A stretch of 6,261 nt of DNA. Origin: an uncultured Oscillospiraceae bacterium (lineage in GTDB: Bacteria > Bacillota > Clostridia > Oscillospirales > Oscillospiraceae). A program made the position numbers and the translations under genes. This document shows positions 1-5,520 of this stretch, in pieces. The stretch covers positions 1-6,261 of the forward strand of contig CAJOFI010000141.1 in NCBI GenBank assembly GCA_905233595.1, in the 5' to 3' direction. Positions within the stretch are counted from its first letter, which is position 1. Each line of letters starts with the position of its first letter. The notes below the pieces were generated by a model. That model saw only the letters and a program-made list of their open reading frames with translations, made no database searches and was not told where the DNA came from.

Positions 1-1
1 A

Positions 2-16
2 AAGCTCAGGGCATGA
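2..16 (+). CDS. Possible 3' tail of an upstream gene (rnc-like position)
   Basis: Reading from base 2 gives Lys-Leu-Arg-Ala-stop, with the TGA at 14-16 overlapping the ATG at 13-15 in an ATGA arrangement typical of coupled genes. In many Clostridia the gene before this radical SAM protein is rnc (RNase III), and a short basic C-terminus would fit, but four residues cannot identify a family. The gene is cut off by the window edge. Confidence 0.25.
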   Translation, partial: KLRA

Positions 17-1035
17 GCGCGCGGGCGGAGATCATCCCGGTCTTTGTGCCGCACCTCGGCTGCACGCAAGCCTGCGTGTTCTGCAACCAGCGGCGCATCT
101 CCGGCGAAAGCTGCCCCGCGACGGCAGAGACCGTGCGCGAGGCGGTACGGAACGCCGAGGGCGTCGCGCGCACGAAGAAGCGGGAGCTTGCCTTCTACGG
201 CGGCAGCTTTACCGCCATCGACGAGGCGCGGCAGCTTGAACTGCTCAAAGCGGCAAAAGAGGCGCTGGACGCCGGGAAAATCGACGCGATCCGCCTCTCC
301 ACCCGCCCGGACGCCATTGACGCGCGGGTGCTTGCGCGTTTGAAGGCTTACGGCGTCGAGACCGTGGAGCTCGGCGCGCAGTCGATGGACGACGCGGTGC
401 TGCGCGCCTCCAGGCGCGGGCACACGGCGGGGGACGTGCTGCGCGCGAGCGGGCAGATCAAGGCGGCGGGCTTTCGTCTCATTTTGCAGATGATGACCGG
501 CCTTCCCGGCGACAGCCCGGAAAAATGCGTCGAGACGGCGCGGCGGATCATCAAGTGCAAGCCCGACGGCGTTCGCGTCTATCCCACGGTGATCGTGCGG
601 GATACGGAGCTTGAGGCGCTCTGGCGCTCTGGCGAGTACCGCGAGCATACGGTGGAGGACGCGGTGAGCATCTGCGCGCGCATCGTGCCGCTCTTTGAGC
701 GCTCGGGCATCCCCGTCATTCGCCTGGGGCTCAACCCCACGGAGGAGCTCTCCGGCGGCGCCGCCGTCGCGGGAGCCTATCACCCCGCGCTGGGGGAGCT
801 CGTGAAAAGCCGCATCCTGTATAACAGGGCGGCGGCGCTCCTGCGGGGCGTCGAGCCGGGCAGCCGCGTGCTGCTCGAGGTCAGCCCCGCGCAGGTCTCT
901 CAGATGACCGGGCAGCACAGGCAGAACCTCACGCGCCTGCGCCAGAGCTTCGCGCTTGGCGACGTCAGAGTGCGCCCGGCGGCGCTGGAACCGGGCGAGA
1001 TCCGTCTCTCCCGGATCGAAGACGGGAGAGTATAA
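13..1035 (+). CDS. Elp3-like radical SAM protein without acetyltransferase domain
   Basis: This 340-residue protein belongs to the Elp3-like radical SAM family (COG1243 type), predicted to bind a 4Fe-4S cluster and cleave S-adenosylmethionine. Seen directly: the cluster motif CX3CX2C at Cys17, Cys21 and Cys24, following PHLG; FYGGSFT at 61-67 in the place of the usual GGE motif; STRPD at 96-100; ELGAQS at 119-124; the glycine-rich GLPGD at 163-167; then the Elp3-type C-terminal blocks VYPTVIVRDTELEALW (189-204), IRLGLNPTEEL (236-246) and AYHPALGELV (255-264). The protein ends where eukaryotic and archaeal Elp3 would continue into a GNAT acetyltransferase domain, so tRNA wobble-uridine modification by the Elp3 reaction cannot be assumed; the substrate is unknown. 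The cysteine cluster lies only 17 residues from the chosen ATG, as is usual for the short bacterial forms. It probably overlaps the preceding gene and is followed by smc after 30 bases. Family call confident, function open. Confidence 0.9.
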   Translation: MSARAEIIPVFVPHLGCTQACVFCNQRRISGESCPATAETVREAVRNAEGVARTKKRELAFYGGSFTAIDEARQLELLKAAKEALDAGKIDAIRLSTRPDAIDARVLARLKAYGVETVELGAQSMDDAVLRASRRGHTAGDVLRASGQIKAAGFRLILQMMTGLPGDSPEKCVETARRIIKCKPDGVRVYPTVIVRDTELEALWRSGEYREHTVEDAVSICARIVPLFERSGIPVIRLGLNPTEELSGGAAVAGAYHPALGELVKSRILYNRAAALLRGVEPGSRVLLEVSPAQVSQMTGQHRQNLTRLRQSFALGDVRVRPAALEPGEIRLSRIEDGRV

Positions 1036-1051
1036 TCGTATTTTTTATAGT
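1031..1051 (+). promoter_or_regulatory. Candidate -10 element(s) for smc
   Basis: A perfect TATAAT lies at 1031-1036, overlapping the stop codon of the radical SAM gene, and a second TATAGT lies at 1046-1051, inside a short AT-rich linker in otherwise very GC-rich DNA. No good -35 is visible about 17 bases upstream of either, and there is no TGn extension. It could be a weak internal promoter for smc, or just the result of a stop codon in AT-rich sequence. Confidence 0.25.
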
Positions 1052-1053
1052 TT

Positions 1054-1058
1054 GAGGT
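1054..1058 (+). promoter_or_regulatory. Shine-Dalgarno of smc (supports TTG start)
   Basis: GAGGT at 1054-1058 sits seven bases before the TTG at 1066. This supports TTG as the smc start, and the resulting N-terminus (MYLKALEIQGFKSFADKT) is the canonical SMC beginning, with nothing missing. Confidence 0.7.
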
Positions 1059-1065
1059 CATTCCC

Positions 1066-3297
1066 TTGTACTTAAAAGCATTGGAAATCCAGGGCTTCAA
1101 GTCCTTCGCGGACAAGACCCGGCTGACATTTGAAAAGGACATCACGGCCATCGTCGGCCCCAACGGCTCCGGCAAATCGAACATTTCCGACGCCATCCTC
1201 TGGGTCATGGGCGAGCAGCGCTCCAAGGCGCTGCGCGGCGCGAAGATGGAGGACGTGATCTTCGGCGGCACCGAGAAGCGCAGCGCCCTGGGCTTTGCCC
1301 AGGTCTCGCTCATCATCGACAACTCCGCCCATATTTTTGACAACGACTCCTCGGAGATCATGCTGACCCGCCGCTACTACCGCAGCGGGGAGAGCGAATA
1401 CTACATCAACCGCGAGTCCGTCCGTCTCAAGGACATCCACTCCCTGCTGATGGACACCGGCCTCGGTCGCGACGGCTATTCGATCATCGGCCAGGGGCGT
1501 ATCGCGGAGATCGTCTCCAACAAATCCACCGACCGACGCGAGGTCTTTGAAGAGGCCGCCGGCATCTCCCGCTTCCGCTACCGGAAGGAGGAGGCCGAGC
1601 GCAAGTTGGAAAAGACCGAGGAGAACCTGCTGCGCATCAACGACAAGATCGACGAGCTGGAAATGCAGGTCGGCCCGCTCAAGAGGCAGAGCGACGTGGC
1701 AAAGCGCTATCTCGTGCTGCGCGACGAGCTTCGCGTGAAGGAGATCTCCGCCTGGATGACGACGCTCGATAAGCTGCGCGCCCAGGCCGCCGACATCAAG
1801 GCCGAGTACGAGCAGGCAAGCCTCTCGCTCGAGAAGGCCAAGCACGAGCTGGAAGCGCTCTACGCCTCCTCGGGCAGCATCACCGAGCGCATGCACCGCA
1901 AGGACGTTGAGAGCGAGCAGGCGCGCGAGCGCCTCGGCGCGGTGGAGAGCGAGGCGGCGAGCTGTGAGAGCGAGGCGGCGGTGCTGCGCGCGAACGTGAA
2001 GAGCAGCGAGACCGCCAAGGCGCGCATGCTCCAGGACATCGCCGAGCAGGAGAGCCGCGTGGAGGAGATCCGCGCGGGCATCGCGGAGAACGTCGCGCGC
2101 ATCGAGCAGCTTGACGCGGACCTCGGCGAGCTTGCCGAGAAGAGCAAGGTCAACAACAACGTGCTCGAGGGCTGCCGCATGAAGCTCAAGAACCGGGAGG
2201 ACATGGTCGCCCAGCTCTCCGAGCGGCTGAGCAGCCTCTCCGTCGAGGGGCGCAGCATGGATTCGCGCATCCACATGCTCAGCGAGATGGAGAAGGACTA
2301 CGAGGGCTACTCCCGCGCGGTCAAGACCGTCATGCGCGAGACACAGCGGGGGAACCTGCGGGGCGTGCATGGACCGGTGGCGAACCTCGTGCGCGCCGAT
2401 GAGGACTGCGCCCTCGCCATCGAGACCGCGCTCGGCGCTGCGGCGCAGAACATCGTCATCGACAGCCAGAACGACGGACGCGCCGCCATCGAAATGCTCA
2501 AGCGCATGGACGCCGGGCGCGCGACCTTCCTGCCCATCGACACGATTCGCGGAAGCCTCATGCGAGACGCGCCGGTGAACGACCCGGGCTTCGTGGGCGT
2601 CGCCTTCGAGCTCGTGCGCTTTGAGGCGCGCTATGAGCAGATCATGCTGAACCTGCTCGGCCGCACGGTGGTCGCCGAGACGCTGCAGGACGCGGTGCGT
2701 ATGTCGAAAAACAACGGCAACCGCCTGCGCATCGTGACGCTCGACGGGCAGATGATTAACGCCGGCGGCTCCATGACCGGCGGCAGCAGCGCGAAGAACA
2801 CCGGCATCCTCTCCCGCGCAAACGAGCTGGAAAAGCTCAGAAGGCAGCGCGCGAGGAGCGCCGAGAACGAGAAAAAGTGCCAGAATGAGCTCGATCAGGC
2901 GAGAAGCAGCCTCTCCGCCGTGCGCTACCAGCTCGACATGGCGCTGGAGGATCAGACGGAACTGCGAAGCACGACGGCCTCCTTTGAAGCGGAGAAGAAG
3001 AGCATCAGCGCCTCCGTGGCGCAGCTTCGATTGCTGCTCGAGAGTCTGAGCGGGGACAGCGAGAGCCGCCGCAGCGCGGTGGAGGCCTCCCAGCGGCAGA
3101 TCGAGGGCTTCCGGAAGCGCCTCGAGACCAAGGAGGCGGAGCTTGCCGCCCAGCGGGAGAAGGCTTCCGCGATCCGCGCGGAGATCGCGCACATCGCGCA
3201 GGAGAAGCTCGAGCTGGAGGGCAAGCCTGGAGCGCCAGTGCGCCCGCATCGAGCAGAAAAAGCTCAGCGCGGAGATGGAGGAGAAGCAGATTCTTGA
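1066..3297 (+). CDS. smc: Chromosome segregation ATPase SMC, N-terminal head, hinge and coils (frame broken)
   Basis: SMC forms the ATP-driven core of bacterial condensin; it dimerises by its hinge, binds ScpAB and compacts and separates replicated chromosomes. Seen here: N-terminal ATPase lobe with Walker A GPNGSGKSN (31-39), Q-loop IIGQGR (Gln143) and FEEAAG from Phe161; a long Glu/Arg/Ala-rich coiled coil to about 420; the hinge (roughly 420-580) with GVHGPVANLV and the glycine motif GGSMTGG from Gly567; then the returning coil. The true frame runs to about base 3222 (residue 719). After that the frame gives an unrelated Pro/Arg-rich tail ending at 3297, while homology resumes in the next frame. 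This fragment alone lacks the C-terminal lobe with ABC signature and Walker B, so it could not hydrolyse ATP. SMC is usually needed for healthy growth, so sequencing or assembly error is as likely as a real mutation. TTG start with a good Shine-Dalgarno. Confidence 0.93.
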   Translation: MYLKALEIQGFKSFADKTRLTFEKDITAIVGPNGSGKSNISDAILWVMGEQRSKALRGAKMEDVIFGGTEKRSALGFAQVSLIIDNSAHIFDNDSSEIMLTRRYYRSGESEYYINRESVRLKDIHSLLMDTGLGRDGYSIIGQGRIAEIVSNKSTDRREVFEEAAGISRFRYRKEEAERKLEKTEENLLRINDKIDELEMQVGPLKRQSDVAKRYLVLRDELRVKEISAWMTTLDKLRAQAADIKAEYEQASLSLEKAKHELEALYASSGSITERMHRKDVESEQARERLGAVESEAASCESEAAVLRANVKSSETAKARMLQDIAEQESRVEEIRAGIAENVARIEQLDADLGELAEKSKVNNNVLEGCRMKLKNREDMVAQLSERLSSLSVEGRSMDSRIHMLSEMEKDYEGYSRAVKTVMRETQRGNLRGVHGPVANLVRADEDCALAIETALGAAAQNIVIDSQNDGRAAIEMLKRMDAGRATFLPIDTIRGSLMRDAPVNDPGFVGVAFELVRFEARYEQIMLNLLGRTVVAETLQDAVRMSKNNGNRLRIVTLDGQMINAGGSMTGGSSAKNTGILSRANELEKLRRQRARSAENEKKCQNELDQARSSLSAVRYQLDMALEDQTELRSTTASFEAEKKSISASVAQLRLLLESLSGDSESRRSAVEASQRQIEGFRKRLETKEAELAAQREKASAIRAEIAHIAQEKLELEGKPGAPVRPHRAEKAQRGDGGEADS
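3211..3240 (+). other. Frameshift junction inside smc
   Basis: Upstream of about 3222 the SMC reading is in the frame of base 1066 (ending EKLELEG); downstream of about 3224 it continues one base later (SLERQCARIEQKK). The change equals one extra base or a loss of 3n+2 bases. The hexamer CTGGAG occurs at 3214-3219 and 3227-3232, 13 bases apart. Dropping one copy plus the spacer would restore the frame, so slippage or recombination between the copies is possible. No stop codon-slippery site combination suggests programmed frameshifting. Confidence 0.85.
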
Positions 3298-4033
3298 CAA
3301 GCTCTGGGAGAATTACGAGCTGAGCCACAGCGCGGCAAACGCCCTGCGCCAGCCGGTCGAGAACCTGCCCAAGGCCAACAAGGAGATTGCGGAGCTGCGC
3401 CGCCAGATCGGCGCCCTCGGTACGCCGAACCTCGGCGCGATCGAGGAATTCGAGCGCGTGAACACCCGCTATCAGTTCCTGGCCGAGCAGCGGGACGACG
3501 TGGAAAAGGCGAAGACCGAGCTCGTCGGCATCATCAACGACATCACCGGCGAGATGAAGGAGGTCTTCACCGAGCGCTTTCGCGAGATCGAGAACTGCTT
3601 CCGCCAGACCTTCCTGGAGCTTTTCGGCGGCGGCAAGGCGGCGCTCGTGCTCGAGGATGAGAACAACGTGCTCGAGTGCGGCATTGAGATCAAGGTGCAG
3701 CCGCCCGGCAAGGCCGTAAGCAACATCAGCCTCTTATCCGGCGGCGAGAAGGCCTTCGTCGCGATCGCCCTGTATTTCGCCATTTTGAAGGTGCGCCCGA
3801 CGCCCTTCTGCGTCATGGACGAGATCGAGGCCGCGCTGGATGAGGCAAACGTCAGCCGCTACGCGGACTATATGCGCCGCATGGCGGACAAGACCCAGTT
3901 TCTGGTCATCACGCACCGCCGGGGCACGATGGAGGAGGCGGACATGCTCTACGGCGTGACGATGCAGGAGCGCGGCGTCTCCACCGTGCTGGAGCTCGAC
4001 CTCGAGCAGGCGCAGAAAACGATTGAGGAATAA
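3224..4033 (+). CDS. smc: SMC C-terminal coil and head domain (second part of broken smc)
   Basis: This is the 269-residue remainder of SMC in the +1 frame, counted from where homology resumes; it has no convincing start of its own (an ATG at 3275 lacks a good ribosome site). It carries the end of the returning coil (MEEKQILDKLWENYELSHSA), the conserved LGTPNLGAIEEFERVN block that opens the C-terminal lobe, the GGG turn of ELFGGGKAAL, the ABC signature LLSGGEKAF, Walker B FCVMDEIEAALDE with the catalytic Glu, and the H-loop region VITHRRGTMEEADMLYGVTMQ. From LGTPN to the stop there are 205 residues, essentially the same as the B. subtilis protein as I remember it. All catalytic motifs are intact, so repairing the single frame break would give a full set of ATPase elements. 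The combined length would be about 988 residues, against roughly 1190 usual for the family. Confidence 0.9.
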   Translation, partial: SLERQCARIEQKKLSAEMEEKQILDKLWENYELSHSAANALRQPVENLPKANKEIAELRRQIGALGTPNLGAIEEFERVNTRYQFLAEQRDDVEKAKTELVGIINDITGEMKEVFTERFREIENCFRQTFLELFGGGKAALVLEDENNVLECGIEIKVQPPGKAVSNISLLSGGEKAFVAIALYFAILKVRPTPFCVMDEIEAALDEANVSRYADYMRRMADKTQFLVITHRRGTMEEADMLYGVTMQERGVSTVLELDLEQAQKTIEE

Positions 4034-4083
4034 GGCTCCCCCCTCCGGGGGAGCTGGCTGGCCGAAGGCCAGACTGAGGGGGT
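4034..4083 (+). repeat. Two-hairpin GC-rich intergenic repeat between smc and ftsY
   Basis: Directly after the smc stop is a GC-rich element with two stems. Hairpin 1 pairs GCTCCCCC (4035-4042) with GGGGGAGC (4047-4054) around a four-base loop. Hairpin 2 pairs CTGGCC (4058-4063) with GGCCAG (4067-4072) around GAA. It ends with ACTGAGGGGGT. This layout (GGCTCCCC...GGGGAGCTG, variable hairpin, ACTGAGGGG) resembles a dispersed repeat I recall from gut Clostridia genomes; that is memory, not a search. Neither hairpin is followed by a T-run, so it is not a standard terminator. CCCCCTC (4039-4045) can instead pair with GAGGGGG (4076-4082), competing with hairpin 1. Confidence 0.7.
4076..4083 (+). 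promoter_or_regulatory. Probable Shine-Dalgarno of ftsY, within the repeat
   Basis: GAGGGGGT lies nine bases before the TTG at 4093 and is the only purine-rich stretch near the start. It forms the 3' end of the two-hairpin repeat, so ribosome access could depend on which of the alternative stems forms. Confidence 0.5.
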
Positions 4084-4092
4084 ACATTAGAA

Positions 4093-5001
4093 TTGGGCTT
4101 TTTTGATAAGATTTTCGGCGGGCTGACCAAGACCCGCAAGAACATGGTGGAGCTCGAGGAGCTCTTCCAGGGCTACCAGCCCGACAGCGAGGACTTCTAC
4201 GAGGAGCTGGAGGAGCTTTTGGTGCTCGCAGACGTGGGCGCCGCGACCGCGCAGCGCGTGGACTATCTGATGCGCAGGGCCACCTGGGAGGAGCGCTACC
4301 GCAAGGGCGACGAGGCCAGAGCGGGGCTTATCCGCGTGCTGACGAAGCTTCTGAACGTGGGCGACACCGCGCTCAAGCTTGACACGAAGCCCTCCGTCAT
4401 CCTGATGGTGGGCGTCAACGGCGTCGGCAAGACCACCACCATCGGCAAGCTCGCCCACCAGCTCAAGGAGCAGGGAAAGAAGGTCCTGCTCTGCGCGGGC
4501 GATACCTTCCGCGCCGCCGCCGCCGAGCAGCTCGGCATCTGGGCGGAACGCGCGGGCGCGGAAATCGTGCGCCATGAGGAGGGGAGCGACCCCGCCGCCG
4601 TCGTGTACGATGGCATCTGCGCGGCCAAGGCCAGAGGCTCCGACGTCATCATCATCGACACGGCGGGCAGGCTCCACAACAAGGCAAACCTCATGAACGA
4701 GCTTGCCAAGATCCGCCGCATCATCGACCGGGAGCTGCCCGGCGCGGACGTGGAGACGCTCATGGTGCTCGACGCCACCACCGGGCAGAACGGGCTCATC
4801 CAGGCAAAGCAGTTTTTGGAGACCGCAGGGCTGACCGGCATCGTGCTCACCAAGCTCGACGGCACCGCCAAGGGCGGCATCGTCTTCGCCATCGCAAACG
4901 AGCTCAAGCTCCCCGTCAAATACGTGGGCGTGGGCGAGGGCATCGACGATCTGATCCCCTTCCAGGCGGAGACCTTCGTGCAGGCGCTGTTCAAAAAATA
5001 G
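4093..5001 (+). CDS. ftsY: Signal recognition particle receptor FtsY
   Basis: FtsY is the SRP receptor GTPase: it docks ribosomes carrying SRP (Ffh plus 4.5S RNA) at the inner face of the membrane and hands the nascent membrane protein to SecYEG. The 302-residue protein has the N domain (about 1-95), then the NG GTPase: G1 GVNGVGKT (107-114), the insertion-box motif DTFRAAAAEQL (137-147), G3 DTAGR (189-193), LHNKANLMNEL (194-204), LDATTGQN (226-233), G4 TKLDG (253-257) and G5 GVGEGIDDL (279-287). It lacks the long acidic A domain of E. coli FtsY, as is normal for Gram-positive proteins, and begins with the amphipathic MGFFDKIFGGL membrane-contact sequence. That start is a TTG; no other in-frame start fits. 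It follows smc, the usual order in Bacillota. All GTPase motifs are intact. Confidence 0.96.
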   Translation: MGFFDKIFGGLTKTRKNMVELEELFQGYQPDSEDFYEELEELLVLADVGAATAQRVDYLMRRATWEERYRKGDEARAGLIRVLTKLLNVGDTALKLDTKPSVILMVGVNGVGKTTTIGKLAHQLKEQGKKVLLCAGDTFRAAAAEQLGIWAERAGAEIVRHEEGSDPAAVVYDGICAAKARGSDVIIIDTAGRLHNKANLMNELAKIRRIIDRELPGADVETLMVLDATTGQNGLIQAKQFLETAGLTGIVLTKLDGTAKGGIVFAIANELKLPVKYVGVGEGIDDLIPFQAETFVQALFKK

Positions 5002-5019
5002 TGAACGGTGAAAGAATAA

Positions 5020-5178
5020 GGAACTGTGCAGAAATAAATTGTGCAAAGATGGCGTAGGATTTTTCGCCTGTAGCGAGGCGGAAAATCGCAGGAATACTTC
5101 GTGTATTTCAAGATTTGACAACGAAGCTACAGGTGAAAAAGGCAAGTCAGATTGCACAAGTTATTTCGGAACAGTTCC
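5020..5178. mobile_element. MITE-like palindromic element, 159 bp, with 27-bp terminal inverted repeats
   Basis: The ends 5020-5046 and 5152-5178 are inverted copies matching at 24 of 27 positions, beginning GGAACTGT and ending ACAGTTCC. TAA flanks both sides (5017-5019 and 5179-5181), a possible 3-bp target duplication. Further in, 5060-5074 pairs with 5126-5140 with one G-T wobble, then AAATC (5083-5087) with GATTT (5112-5116) and AATAC (5093-5097) with GTATT (5103-5107), so the whole element folds into one long interrupted hairpin. An alternative local hairpin pairs 5058-5068 with 5077-5087. It contains no transposase or credible ORF, so if mobile it would move in trans. It is visibly more AT-rich than the genes. 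It fills nearly all of the ftsY-yhbY gap. The parent transposon is not identifiable from this window. Confidence 0.75.
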
Positions 5179-5199
5179 TAAATCGTTAAGGTGTCGCTT

Positions 5200-5203
5200 A
5201 GGA
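5200..5203 (+). promoter_or_regulatory. Shine-Dalgarno of yhbY (selects ATG 5209)
   Basis: AGGA lies five bases before the ATG at 5209 and downstream of the alternative in-frame GTG at 5191. It therefore favours the ATG, which yields the family-typical MLTSKQR N-terminus. Confidence 0.6.
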
Positions 5204-5208
5204 TTTCT

Positions 5209-5520
5209 ATGTTAACAAGCAAACAGCGATCCTACCTCCGCGGTCTGGCTGCGGCGGAGGATACCATCGTGCAGGTCGGCAAGGGCGGCCTGAACGACAA
5301 TCTTATCGAGTCCGTCTCCGCCGCGCTCAAGGCCAGGGAACTGGTGAAGGGGCGCGTGCTGGAAAACTCCATGCTCAGCGCCCGGGAGGCCTGCGACGCG
5401 CTGAGCGAGGCCTGCAGAGCCGAGAGCGTGCAGGTGATCGGCACGAAGTTCGTGCTCTACAAGCGCAACGAAAAAGAGCCGAAAATCGAGCTTCCGAAGG
5501 ATAAAAAGAAACGCGCATGA
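5209..5520 (+). CDS. yhbY: Ribosome assembly RNA-binding protein YhbY (CRM domain)
   Basis: YhbY is a small single-domain CRM protein (CRS1_YhbY family) that associates with precursors of the large ribosomal subunit and helps their assembly. The 103-residue product shows the hallmark start MLTSKQRSYLRGLA, the RNA-binding loop VGKGGL (23-28) followed by NDNLIESVSAALKARELVKGRVL, and the closing strand VQVIGTKFVLYKRN (75-87). A basic tail (KDKKKRA) follows. An in-frame GTG at 5191 would add six residues, but the ATG is preferred because it has AGGA five bases upstream and gives the canonical N-terminus. Its stop overlaps the nadD start as ATGA, indicating coupled translation. The yhbY-nadD pair is a common Bacillota arrangement. 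The element just upstream ends 30 bases before the start, so the mRNA leader may contain it. Confidence 0.93.
   Translation: MLTSKQRSYLRGLAAAEDTIVQVGKGGLNDNLIESVSAALKARELVKGRVLENSMLSAREACDALSEACRAESVQVIGTKFVLYKRNEKEPKIELPKDKKKRA

Noticed and set aside
3143..3223. Independent start of the second smc fragment at TTG 3143
   Set aside because: The translation of this stretch is an Arg/Ser/Pro-rich out-of-frame product; SMC homology here is in the other frame until about 3222.
3211..3240. Programmed ribosomal frameshift in smc
   Set aside because: No recognisable slippery heptamer, internal Shine-Dalgarno or stimulatory stem was seen, and SMC is not known to be made this way.
1072..3300. Long minus-strand open frame opposite smc (742 codons)
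   Set aside because: It mirrors the smc codons with a His/Leu/Ala-rich composition typical of antisense frames in GC-rich DNA; the + strand carries clear SMC motifs.
4035..4104. Intrinsic terminator after smc
   Set aside because: The hairpins at 4035-4054 and 4058-4072 are not followed directly by a T-run; the T-rich stretch at 4098-4103 is inside the ftsY coding start, more than 20 bases downstream.
5115..5143. Promoter inside the palindromic element, from a perfect TTGACA at 5115-5120
   Set aside because: No -10-like sequence 16-18 bases downstream (about 5137-5144 reads as A/G-rich without TATAAT resemblance).
4087..5157. Minus-strand open frame covering ftsY and part of the palindromic element
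   Set aside because: It is the shadow of ftsY plus element sequence; no family motif or ribosome site, whereas the + strand has all the GTPase motifs.
5191..5208. GTG at 5191 as the yhbY start
   Set aside because: No Shine-Dalgarno at proper spacing before it; the ATG at 5209 has AGGA five bases upstream and gives the family-typical N-terminus.
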